Of a DNA stretch of 40,880 nt, positions 8,575 to 16,341 are shown one piece after another. Where the stretch lies: contig JAQWKY010000018.1 of NCBI GenBank assembly GCA_029247585.1, positions 1 through 40,880 of the forward strand, given 5' to 3'. Positions within the stretch are counted from its first letter, which is position 1. Each line of letters begins with the position of its first letter. Under the pieces are notes generated by a model. The model worked only from the letters and a program-made list of their open reading frames with translations. It did not search any database and had not been told where the DNA came from. The translations under genes were made by a program, and so were the position numbers. The stretch is from Flavobacteriales bacterium. Its GTDB lineage: Bacteria > Bacteroidota > Bacteroidia > Flavobacteriales > UBA7430.

Positions 8575-9337
8575 GATTCTTCACTCAAAAGTTTTCGGCG
8601 AGGGAAAACCTCTAATCATTCTTCACGGTTTGTTTGGGATGCTCGACAATTGGCAGGGCCTTGCTAAGCAATTTGGTCAGTTTTTTGAGACGCACATACT
8701 CGATCAACGCAACCATGGAAAATCGTTTCATGCTTCAGCGCATAATTACGAATTGATGTGCAGTGATTTATTGTTCTATCTCGATCAAAAAGGAATCGAT
8801 AAAATTTCTTTAGTCGGGCACTCTATGGGTGGTAAAACAGCAATGTTATTTGCATGTACATACCCTGAAAGAGTGGATAAATTGGTTGTGGTTGATATAG
8901 CACCTAAATATTATGCTCCCCATCATCAGGAAATTCTTGAGGGTTTGCATGCTGTTGAAGATTCTCATGTTTCATCGCGAAGAGAGGCAGATGAGGTTCT
9001 TTCAGGTCACTTTTCTCAATTGGGAGTCCGTCAGTTTTTGTTAAAGAATTTGTATTGGAAAAACGAAGAAGAACTGACTTTTAAATTCAATTTAAATACC
9101 CTGTCACGAGAGATAGAGAATGTAGGAGAGCCTCTCAAAGATGATGCAATTTTTACAGGGCCGACTCTGTTTATAGACGGACAAATTTCAGATTATATTA
9201 CTTCTGATGATGATGAGTTGATTGAAAAACACTTTCCGGATTCTGAAATTGTTGAAATTGAAAAATCTGGCCACTGGGTACATGCAGAACAGCCGAAACC
9301 GTTTTTTGAAGAGGTAAGTCGCTTTTTAATATACTAG
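8567..9337 (+). CDS. Alpha/beta-fold hydrolase, YbfF-like esterase
   Basis: Soluble 256-residue hydrolase. The oxyanion loop [11 protein letters not shown] lies at residues 19-29, the nucleophile elbow GHSMGG places Ser86, and the likely catalytic His is in [11 protein letters not shown] near the C-terminus, with an Asp in the preceding DGQISDYI loop. The DQRNHGKS motif is typical of the YbfF acyl-ester hydrolase group. Overlap with pdxJ indicates co-translation, as is common in Flavobacteriia. The natural ester substrate is unknown and there is no obvious link to vitamin B6 metabolism. Confidence 0.88.
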   Translation: MAEILHSKVFGEGKPLIILHGLFGMLDNWQGLAKQFGQFFETHILDQRNHGKSFHASAHNYELMCSDLLFYLDQKGIDKISLVGHSMGGKTAMLFACTYPERVDKLVVVDIAPKYYAPHHQEILEGLHAVEDSHVSSRREADEVLSGHFSQLGVRQFLLKNLYWKNEEELTFKFNLNTLSREIENVGEPLKDDAIFTGPTLFIDGQISDYITSDDDELIEKHFPDSEIVEIEKSGHWVHAEQPKPFFEEVSRFLIY

Positions 9338-9361
9338 CAAGGACCTTCTCGTAGGATTGGT

Positions 9362-10330
9362 TTAATAGCCAATTTTTGTCCTCACACGTTTTAGTACATC
9401 TTGTGCAATTGATCTCGCTTTTTCTGCTCCTTTGAGAAGCTCTTGTTCAACAAGCTCTTTGTTATTCATCAATTCGTTAAATCGGATTCTTTCTTGAGCG
9501 TATTTTTCGATGATGACTTCATATAATGCCTGTTTTGCATGACCATAACCATAGTTTCCTCCTTTGTAATTGATTTCCATGTTTTTAGTTTGCTCTTCAG
9601 TAGCCAATAATTTGTAGATTTTGAAGACATTACAGGAATCAGGTTCTTTTGGGTCTTCCATCGGTGTTGAATCCGTTTGAATCCCCATAATTTGTTTGCG
9701 AAGTTTCTTATCTGGTAAAAAGATATTAATGAAGTTGTTGTAGGATTTACTCATTTTTTGGCCATCGGTGCCGGGAATAATCATCACACGTTCATCAATG
9801 CGTGATTCCGGTTCAATAAGCGTGTCACCATAGGTATGATTGAATGCTTTTGCCATGTCACGAGTCATTTCCAGGTGTTGTTTTTGATCTTTACCAACGG
9901 GAACAATTTCAGCATCGTAGAGTAAAATATCCGAGGCCATAAGTACAGGGTAGGTGAATAAACCCGCATTTACATGATGAAGTTTACTTGCTTTATCTTT
10001 AAATGAATGTGCATTAGCTAACATTGGGTAGGGTGTAAGGCAGTTTAAATACCACATCAATTCACATACTTCAGGAATGTCAGATTGCCGATAGAAAATA
10101 TTTTTGTTCGTATTAAAACCAAAGGCCAACCAAGCTGCAGCGGTAGCATAAGTATTCTCTTTTAATAGTTTGGCATCACGAATGGTTGTTAATGAGTGCA
10201 TGTCCGCAATGAAAAACAAAGATTCGTTATTCGCGTCTTTTGATAATTCTATTGCTGGAATGATAGCTCCCAATAGATTCCCTAGGTGAGGGATACCACT
10301 ACTTTGAATTCCGGTAAGTATTCTTGCCAT
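9362..10330 (-). CDS. trpS: Tryptophanyl-tRNA synthetase
   Basis: Class I aminoacyl-tRNA synthetase charging tRNA-Trp. 322 residues, typical for the bacterial enzyme. The HIGH-type signature is PHLGNLLGAI (about 14-23), GKDQKQHLEMTRDMA follows in the middle, and the second signature KMSKSYNN is complete. It converges on the pdxJ operon with a 24-base gap and diverges from plsC. No T-box or leader peptide was seen upstream; a weak TATTTTTA box lies before the ATG. Confidence 0.95.
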   Translation of the reverse strand: MARILTGIQSSGIPHLGNLLGAIIPAIELSKDANNESLFFIADMHSLTTIRDAKLLKENTYATAAAWLAFGFNTNKNIFYRQSDIPEVCELMWYLNCLTPYPMLANAHSFKDKASKLHHVNAGLFTYPVLMASDILLYDAEIVPVGKDQKQHLEMTRDMAKAFNHTYGDTLIEPESRIDERVMIIPGTDGQKMSKSYNNFINIFLPDKKLRKQIMGIQTDSTPMEDPKEPDSCNVFKIYKLLATEEQTKNMEINYKGGNYGYGHAKQALYEVIIEKYAQERIRFNELMNNKELVEQELLKGAEKARSIAQDVLKRVRTKIGY

Positions 10331-10409
10331 AGTATTTTCCTTGTAGTATTAGTTTGTAAAAATAGAAAAGGCTTTGATATCTTTCTAATTCCTATTCGTT
10401 AAAAGTTTA

Positions 10410-10417
10410 TATTTTTG
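10410..10417 (+). promoter_or_regulatory. -7 promoter element for plsC-gatC
   Basis: TATTTTTG matches TAnnTTTG exactly and ends four bases before the plsC ATG, so the transcript would have almost no leader. No good -33 box is seen at the usual spacing. Confidence 0.5.
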
Positions 10418-10421
10418 CGAG

Positions 10422-11162
10422 ATGAAACTTTTACACAATCTTTTACAGTTGATTTGGCGAATTTGGTTTGCTTCAATTGTTTTCTTTGGCTTGGTTGTAT
10501 TTTTCCCTTTTTTATGGGTTCTTTTATTGAATCATAAATGGTATGGAATCTTCCATTCTTTGTGTAAAATATGGTCTCGGTTTATTTTATTTTGCTCTGG
10601 TTTGCGTTTGGATGTGGAATATGAAGAGCCTTTGGATCCGAACAAGGCTTACATTATTTGCCCTAATCATGTCTCCTATATAGATATACCTGTTACCTTT
10701 GCAATTATGCCAGGAGTGTTTGTTTTTGTAGGCAAGAAGTCATTGGCCAAAATCCCCATTTTTGGATGGGTGTATAAAAAGACAATGATTTTGGTTGATC
10801 GTTCAAGTAACAGGAGTTCATACAATGCATACAAACATGCTTCTGATCGAATTGAAAAGGGAATTGGGATTGCCATTTATCCTGAAGGAGGAATCCCAGA
10901 AGTTGAAACGAGATTGCATCGATTTAAATCTGGGGCATTCAGATTGGCTTTGGAACAACAAGTGGATTTAGTTCCAATCACTTTTTTGGATAACAAAAAG
11001 AGATTTCCATGTGGGTATTCTGGTGGGAGTCCGGGCAAATTGAGAGTATTCGTCCATAAGCCGATTGCTTCTCAGACATACAGTGTTGACAGTATACAGG
11101 ATTTTAAAAAGGATGTTTACAACATCATAGACAAGAAATTGACGGATTATGAAAGTAGATGA
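10422..11162 (+). CDS. 1-acyl-sn-glycerol-3-phosphate acyltransferase (PlsC family)
   Basis: Membrane acyltransferase that makes phosphatidic acid from lysophosphatidic acid. The 246-residue protein has a strongly hydrophobic N-terminus (about residues 15-45). The catalytic HX4D motif is CPNHVSYID (His83, Asp88), and the glycerol-phosphate-binding motif is YPEGGIPE (about 148). Both are intact. The gene overlaps the start of gatC by 14 bases. Bacteroidetes often hold several PlsC paralogues, some acting in aminolipid synthesis, so the exact acyl acceptor is not certain. Confidence 0.88.
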   Translation: MKLLHNLLQLIWRIWFASIVFFGLVVFFPFLWVLLLNHKWYGIFHSLCKIWSRFILFCSGLRLDVEYEEPLDPNKAYIICPNHVSYIDIPVTFAIMPGVFVFVGKKSLAKIPIFGWVYKKTMILVDRSSNRSSYNAYKHASDRIEKGIGIAIYPEGGIPEVETRLHRFKSGAFRLALEQQVDLVPITFLDNKKRFPCGYSGGSPGKLRVFVHKPIASQTYSVDSIQDFKKDVYNIIDKKLTDYESR

Positions 11163-11439
11163 TAAAATGGTTGAGCATTTGGCTCATTTATCGCGTTTAG
11201 AATTTGATGATGCCTCTAAGGAAAAAATGAAGTTTGATTTCGAAAAGATGTTAGACTTTGTCACCAAATTAGAGCAAGTTGACACTAAAGGCGTTGAACC
11301 TCTAGTATATATGAGTCGAGAAACGAACGTATTGCGTGAGGATAAAGTTGAGGGCATGGTTTCTCAGAAAGAGGCATTACAAAATGCACCCAAAAAGGAT
11401 ACGGATTACATTCGAATTCCTAAAGTAATTAAGAAATAG
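11149..11439 (+). CDS. gatC: Asp-tRNA(Asn)/Glu-tRNA(Gln) amidotransferase subunit C
   Basis: Small subunit that bridges GatA and GatB in the amidotransferase that converts mischarged Glu-tRNA(Gln) or Asp-tRNA(Asn). 96 residues match the family. The start MKVDDKMVEHLAHLSRLEF and the end KDTDYIRIPKVIKK are typical. The ATG inside the plsC end gives the conserved KVDDK opening and is preferred to the later Met7. gatA and gatB are not in the window. The 52 bases after the stop hold no convincing terminator. Confidence 0.93.
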   Translation: MKVDDKMVEHLAHLSRLEFDDASKEKMKFDFEKMLDFVTKLEQVDTKGVEPLVYMSRETNVLREDKVEGMVSQKEALQNAPKKDTDYIRIPKVIKK

Positions 11440-11491
11440 CACCTGTTTTTTTGGGGTTCATGAAACTCTGAATAAAAATACCCTTAGTTAC

Positions 11492-11938
11492 TTAGGCCCG
11501 CCTTTGATTGAAAAATTTTTGCATCAAAAAAGCACATTCTTTTTCCAAGACCCCTGTTTTTAATTTCGTCTTTGGGTGTGTCAACTTAACGCCCAACTGA
11601 CTTGCCCCTCTCTTTTCGTCTTTTGCACCGATAACGATTTTATCAAGTTGAGTCCAATAGGAAGCCCCAGAACACATCACGCAAGGCTCAATAGTTACAT
11701 ATAGTGTGCACTGATGTAGGTATTTGCCCCCTAAGAATTCAGCTGCAGAGGTAAAAGCTTGCATTTCTGCGTGGGCAGTAACATCATTTAGACGTTCCGT
11801 TAAGTTATGAGCCCGAGCGATGATTTGCCCTTCGGAGACAATTACAGCTCCAATAGGTATTTCATGTATGTCAAAAGCCTTTTGAGCTTCTTTGAGTGCT
11901 TCTTTCATGAAATATTCATCTGACTTATCTTGAATCAT
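11492..11938 (-). CDS. tadA: tRNA-specific adenosine deaminase
   Basis: Deaminates A34 to inosine in tRNA-Arg(ACG). 148 residues. The zinc and catalytic residues are intact: HAE at 56-58 and PCVMC at 85-89. It is distinguished from cytidine deaminases and guanine deaminases by the NDVTAHAEMQA context, although family boundaries in this fold are soft. It converges on gatC and diverges from the pseudouridine synthase gene. Confidence 0.9.
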   Translation of the reverse strand: MIQDKSDEYFMKEALKEAQKAFDIHEIPIGAVIVSEGQIIARAHNLTERLNDVTAHAEMQAFTSAAEFLGGKYLHQCTLYVTIEPCVMCSGASYWTQLDKIVIGAKDEKRGASQLGVKLTHPKTKLKTGVLEKECAFLMQKFFNQRRA

Positions 11939-11951
11939 CGTCTCTTTTTTA

Positions 11952-11959
11952 CAAATCTA
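11952..11959 (-). promoter_or_regulatory. -7 promoter element for tadA
   Basis: The minus strand reads TAGATTTG (exact TAnnTTTG), 13 bases before the tadA ATG. The 12-base palindrome CTATAATTATAG lies just upstream in the same divergent gap. Confidence 0.5.
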
Positions 11960-12054
11960 GCTATAATTATAGATTATAGGTCTGTGATAGCGTATCTCTT
12001 CGTTATATATTGAGACTAGCGACCTCTTTATGATACGTTCTCCGTATGTATTTC

Positions 12055-12062
12055 TATCTTTG
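12055..12062 (+). promoter_or_regulatory. -7 promoter element for the RluB-type gene
   Basis: TATCTTTG matches TAnnTTTG exactly, 14 bases before the ATG. The nearest -33-like TTTA is 24 bases upstream, longer than usual. Confidence 0.5.
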
Positions 12063-12076
12063 CACAAATTAAGAGC

Positions 12077-13009
12077 ATGACTAAGAACAACTTTAGATCG
12101 GAAAAGCGAGTAGGGAAAAGTAAGGCCTACAAAGCAGATGAGCGTCAAAAAGCAGCGGATCAGAAAAATCGTCACTTTGATCCAGAGAAACGTCGTGAAG
12201 ATCGAACACGTGCAGCGGAGAATAAGAAATCCTATTCAAAATTCCCGAAAAAGCGCACGAACACTTCTTTTAGCAAGGTAAAAGAAGGCTCCATACCGAG
12301 TGATAAGGTTCGGATTAATAAGTTTCTAGCTCAAGGAGGCACGTGCTCTCGAAGAGAAGCCGAAAAGTTTATTACTGCAGGAGCTGTTGTTATCAATGGC
12401 AAAGTAGTTACAGATTTAAGTTATCGTGTCTCTCCATCGGATTTGGTAAAGTTCAATGGGCAAACCATTCGTGGTGAAAAAAAGAAATATGTTCTTTTGA
12501 ATAAACCTAAAGATTTTATCACGACAACTTCTGATGATAGAGGTAGAAAAACCGTTATGCAATTGGTAGAAAATGCGTGTTCAGAGCGTATATACCCCGT
12601 TGGGAGACTCGATCGTAATACTACAGGTTTACTGCTGTTTACAAACGATGGTGATTTAGCTAAAAAGCTTGTTCATCCCAAACATGGTGTTCGTAAAATT
12701 TATCACGTGACTTTAGATAAAAAATTAGCTAAACATCATTTCAATGCTATTGTGAGTGGGCTGACTTTAGACGACGGACCAGCAACTATTGATCAGTTGT
12801 CATACATTGATGGGTCCTCGCACAACCAGGTCGGTATAGAGTTGCACATTGGTAGAAACAGAATTGTTCGAAGGATATTTGAAAGCTTAGGTTATGAAGT
12901 CATGCATCTGGATCGTGTAGTTTTTGGCAATCTTACCAAAAAAGATGTGAAACGAGGATCCTGGAAACATCTCGATAAAAAAGAGTTAGAACTTCTTCGT
13001 ATGTTATAG
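12077..13009 (+). CDS. Pseudouridine synthase, RluB/RsuA family, with basic N-terminal extension
   Basis: Isomerises uridine in ribosomal RNA, probably 23S. The 310 residues are: a very basic, disordered extension (1-75, rich in Lys/Arg with alternating acidic residues), an S4 RNA-binding domain (about 78-130, RINKFLAQGGTCSRREAE), and the catalytic domain with KYVLLNKPKDF, the active-site GRLDRNTTGLLL (Asp179) and the end GRNRIVRRIFESLGY. The extension is absent from the E. coli proteins but common in Bacteroidetes; it probably adds RNA affinity. Target position is not decided by sequence alone. Confidence 0.88.
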   Translation: MTKNNFRSEKRVGKSKAYKADERQKAADQKNRHFDPEKRREDRTRAAENKKSYSKFPKKRTNTSFSKVKEGSIPSDKVRINKFLAQGGTCSRREAEKFITAGAVVINGKVVTDLSYRVSPSDLVKFNGQTIRGEKKKYVLLNKPKDFITTTSDDRGRKTVMQLVENACSERIYPVGRLDRNTTGLLLFTNDGDLAKKLVHPKHGVRKIYHVTLDKKLAKHHFNAIVSGLTLDDGPATIDQLSYIDGSSHNQVGIELHIGRNRIVRRIFESLGYEVMHLDRVVFGNLTKKDVKRGSWKHLDKKELELLRML

Positions 13010-13119
13010 CTGAGAATTTTAGTATTTTCACATCAGAACATTAAACGCAATCCCTTTTCTGCTTTTCTTTATAGGGTCATGAACGCGCAATAATGTTTAA
13101 CAGACGCCGTTTTTAAGCT

Positions 13120-14274
13120 ATGATTTCTAATTTTAAAATAAAGAGATTAAGTAAGCAATTACTAATGCTAATTGCTTTGATTATTGGCGTAGCTGTGTTT
13201 TTTTTCACCAATCAATTGGTGGAGGATTTGAGTAGGGAAGAAAGAACCAAAGTAAAAATTTGGGCAAAAGCTACGGAGCAAACTACGGATATCGATAACC
13301 TTAATGAGGATATCAGTTTTGTCTTTGAGGTCATCAATCACAACAATACAATTCCGGTTATATTAACGGATGAACGTGGAGAAATTCTTTACCACAAAAA
13401 CTTCCCTTCTAAGAAAGCCAAAAGTAAAAGGTATTTAAAAAATCAGCTACAGTTGATGCAAGCGACTCATGATCCGATTATTTTTGAATATGCGGATGGG
13501 CAAAACAATAAAATATATTACAAAGACTCTATTTTACTTACTCGGTTGAAGTATTTCCCCTACGTCATTTTGATTGTTGTGAGTCTATTTATCATGATTG
13601 CTTATTTCGCCTTCAGTGCATCAAGAAAATCAGAGCAAAACAAAGTATGGGCTGGTATGGCGCGTGAAACGGCTCATCAAATAGGAACCCCTCTTTCTTC
13701 ATTAATGGGTTGGGTTGCTCTGTTGAAAGCACAAAACGACAATGAAGAAATTGTTTCTGAAATGAATAAGGATATTTACAGGTTACAGACAATCACAGAG
13801 CGGTTTTCTAAGATTGGTTCTCAGCCTGAACTTCATTTGAAAGACATCAATAAGGTTGTAGAACGTTCTTTTTATTATATGAAAGACCGGAGTTCAGAGA
13901 AGATACACTTCAAATTAGAAGTACATGAAAAGGAGTTAATGTGTTCGCTAAATACTCAACTTTTTGGTTGGGTTGTTGAAAATATCATTCGCAATGCGAT
14001 AGATGCGCTTCAGGGCAAAGGAGCTATTCGTATTCGAGTTTCCAGTAATGAAAAGAAGGTTTATGTGGATATTACAGATACCGGAAGAGGAATAAAAGCC
14101 ACGCATTTAAAAACTGTTTTTGAACCTGGTTTTACAACCAAACATCGGGGTTGGGGCCTAGGACTTTCTTTGGTAAAAAGAATTGTAGAGGATTATCACA
14201 AAGGAGAAGTGTATGTTTTGCAATCTGAACCTACAAAGGGTACTACATTTAGAATAAGTCTCTCCAAGAGTTAA
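13120..14274 (+). CDS. Membrane sensor histidine kinase
   Basis: 384 residues. Transmembrane helices at about 12-31 and 147-165 bracket a roughly 115-residue extracytoplasmic sensor. The DHp box ETAHQIGTPLSSLMGW puts the phospho-acceptor at His186; a HAMP domain is not evident. The ATPase part has the N-box NAIDAL, the G1 box DTGRGI and the G2 box GWGLGLSLV, all complete. The AHQIGTPLSS variant is common in Bacteroidetes kinases. There is no partner regulator beside it; the stop overlaps the hemW start by one base (TAATG), so expression is tied to hemW. The signal sensed is unknown. Confidence 0.88.
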   Translation: MISNFKIKRLSKQLLMLIALIIGVAVFFFTNQLVEDLSREERTKVKIWAKATEQTTDIDNLNEDISFVFEVINHNNTIPVILTDERGEILYHKNFPSKKAKSKRYLKNQLQLMQATHDPIIFEYADGQNNKIYYKDSILLTRLKYFPYVILIVVSLFIMIAYFAFSASRKSEQNKVWAGMARETAHQIGTPLSSLMGWVALLKAQNDNEEIVSEMNKDIYRLQTITERFSKIGSQPELHLKDINKVVERSFYYMKDRSSEKIHFKLEVHEKELMCSLNTQLFGWVVENIIRNAIDALQGKGAIRIRVSSNEKKVYVDITDTGRGIKATHLKTVFEPGFTTKHRGWGLGLSLVKRIVEDYHKGEVYVLQSEPTKGTTFRISLSKS

Positions 14275-15404
14275 TGGCAGGAATTTACATACACATCCCA
14301 TTTTGTAAAAAGGCTTGTACTTATTGCGATTTTCATTTTTCGACTTCCTTGAAGAGGAAAGCTGATTTTGTAGATGCTCTTATTCAGGAAATAGATTTGC
14401 GTAAATCGGTTTTTTCTGATGAACGAATCTCAAGCATCTATTTTGGTGGAGGGACTCCGTCTTTGTTATCGGATGGCGAGTTGAGTCTTGTTTTTGAAAA
14501 GCTTTACGATAGCTTTACGATTGATACAGAAGCCGAAATTACTTTAGAGGCCAATCCGGATGATCTTACTGCTGAAAAAATTGCTATTCTTAAAGCCAGT
14601 CCAATCAATAGATTGAGTATTGGAGTGCAGTCATTTCGCGATGAGGACCTTCACTTCATGCAACGAGCTCATGGATCCGCTGAAGCTCATAAATGTATTA
14701 TCCTAGCTCAAGAGGCGGGTTTTAATAACATTAGTATAGATTTGATTTATGGGACACCGGGGATGACTGACGAAGCGTGGATTCAAAATTTACAAATCTG
14801 CTTCGAGCTGCATGTTCCCCATGTATCTTCTTATGCACTTACCGTAGAGGAAAAGACGCTCTTACATCAGCAGATCAAGTCGAAAAAATTGGCTCCTCTT
14901 TCAGAAGAACAGAGTGCCCGACAGTTTGAGTTATTAATGAGGGAGATGTCTGATAATGGTTATGAGCAATACGAAATTTCCAACTTTTGTAAATCAAATG
15001 CCTACAGCAGACATAACAGTTCCTATTGGAAAAAAGAGAACTATTTGGGGCTAGGTCCCTCTGCACATTCATTCCTAGGAAATACAAGGTTGTGGAATGT
15101 TTCTAATAACCTGAAATACATAAAATCACTATCCAAAGGAGAGCTTCCGCTTGAAGCTGAAAAATTAAGTCAAGTTGATCGATATAATGAGTACATCATG
15201 ACTTCTTTGAGGACAAAGTGGGGGTGCAACATTCAGCACCTACATACGGACTATTCCAAAGGATTGGTTACTTATTTCAAACAACAAATACGTGCCCATA
15301 TTACGGATGGAAACATCATTGAAAATAAAGGGATATATACGCTCTCAGATTCAGGGAAACTACTTGCAGACCGAATTTCAGCAGACTTATTTTCGCTAGA
15401 TTAA
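14274..15404 (+). CDS. hemW: Radical SAM heme chaperone HemW (coproporphyrinogen III oxidase-like)
   Basis: 376 residues. The radical SAM cluster motif CKKACTYC (Cys11, Cys15, Cys18) follows the usual IYIHIPF start, then GGGTPSLL and the HemW-type EANPDD and YEQYEISNF segments. HemW proteins bind heme and have the CxxxCxxC arrangement with the downstream phenylalanine, unlike true HemN, which carries an N-terminal extension. True coproporphyrinogen oxidase activity is therefore not expected. It converges on the next kinase gene with a 6-base gap and no terminator. Confidence 0.92.
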   Translation: MAGIYIHIPFCKKACTYCDFHFSTSLKRKADFVDALIQEIDLRKSVFSDERISSIYFGGGTPSLLSDGELSLVFEKLYDSFTIDTEAEITLEANPDDLTAEKIAILKASPINRLSIGVQSFRDEDLHFMQRAHGSAEAHKCIILAQEAGFNNISIDLIYGTPGMTDEAWIQNLQICFELHVPHVSSYALTVEEKTLLHQQIKSKKLAPLSEEQSARQFELLMREMSDNGYEQYEISNFCKSNAYSRHNSSYWKKENYLGLGPSAHSFLGNTRLWNVSNNLKYIKSLSKGELPLEAEKLSQVDRYNEYIMTSLRTKWGCNIQHLHTDYSKGLVTYFKQQIRAHITDGNIIENKGIYTLSDSGKLLADRISADLFSLD

Positions 15405-15410
15405 TCCTCA

Positions 15411-16325
15411 TCACTGTTCGATGGGTAGACAGATCGTAAATTTAGTCCCTTTACCAAATTCAGACTCTACTTCTATTGTTCCATTGTGTTCTTCAATAAT
15501 TCGCTTTGATATTGACATGCCCAAACCAGTTCCCTTGTCAGGGCTCTTGGTCGTGTAAAATTTTTCATAGAGTCTTTCTTTTGTTTCTGCTGTCATTCCG
15601 ATGCCACTATCTTTAATTTCAATTAAAACATCAGTGTTGTTTTTACTGGTTTTAATTGATAAATATTCATTCTTCAATTTTGGTTTTTCTCGAATGGCCT
15701 CAATGGCGTTTTCAATAAGATTAGTAAAAACTTGGTTGAGTTTACCCCTTACACTCTTTAGTATTGGAATATTTCCGAATTGCGTTTGCAGTTCAATAGA
15801 TTCATCAAATGCAGAACCTGCCATTGAAAGTGTGTTCCTTATGCTCTGATTAATATCTGTTTTTAAAAGAATGGGGTTTTTTGATTTCCCTATGAATGCC
15901 AAGTTACTTGAAATCTCATTAACTCTACTTATTCCTTTTTTAATTCGACTGATCGATTTTGTTAACTCTTTTGTGGTTAACTCCATGTTCAACTCTTTTT
16001 CAAAGGCATTGATATCCTCTAGTGTTGTAGGATTATTAACGTCTTTCATCTCTTTATAGAGCTGAGTTAATTTAATGATGTATTGAATATTGACTTCGAG
16101 TATGCTTATGGAATTACTTACCAAGTTGATAGGATTATTAATTTCATGTGCTATTTCAGAGGCCTTTTCATAATAAAGAGGTGCAGGCTCTAGGTCTTTG
16201 AGCTTTTTATTCAATGCTTTAATCTGAAGTTTCAGTTTAGAGTTACCAAACCTGAGCTTTTGATTTGATTTTCTGACACGCCTTCCTTTTTGTTCCGTAT
16301 TATTATTTTTGTCTATCAGTGCCAT
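15411..16325 (-). CDS. Soluble histidine kinase
   Basis: 304 residues with no transmembrane helix or signal peptide. The first 48 residues are basic and form a short coiled coil (LKLQIKALNKKLKDL). The DHp box is SEIAHEINNPINL with His60, and the ATPase domain carries NAIEAIREK (N-box), DSGIGM (G1) and GTGLGMSISKRIIEEHNG (G2). It lacks a sensor domain of its own. It is the last of four tightly spaced genes (16-base gap to the 7TMR kinase), so it may form heterodimers with that kinase or act downstream of it. The divergent receiver gene at 20.9 kb is the natural partner; this is inferred from context. Confidence 0.85.
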   Translation of the reverse strand: MALIDKNNNTEQKGRRVRKSNQKLRFGNSKLKLQIKALNKKLKDLEPAPLYYEKASEIAHEINNPINLVSNSISILEVNIQYIIKLTQLYKEMKDVNNPTTLEDINAFEKELNMELTTKELTKSISRIKKGISRVNEISSNLAFIGKSKNPILLKTDINQSIRNTLSMAGSAFDESIELQTQFGNIPILKSVRGKLNQVFTNLIENAIEAIREKPKLKNEYLSIKTSKNNTDVLIEIKDSGIGMTAETKERLYEKFYTTKSPDKGTGLGMSISKRIIEEHNGTIEVESEFGKGTKFTICLPIEQ

Positions 16326-16341
16326 AATTCTAGTTTAGAAT

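Noticed and set aside
11957-12175. 72-residue minus-strand ORF in the tadA-rluB gap
   Set aside because: It overlaps the start of the pseudouridine synthase gene and both promoters, with no recognisable domain.
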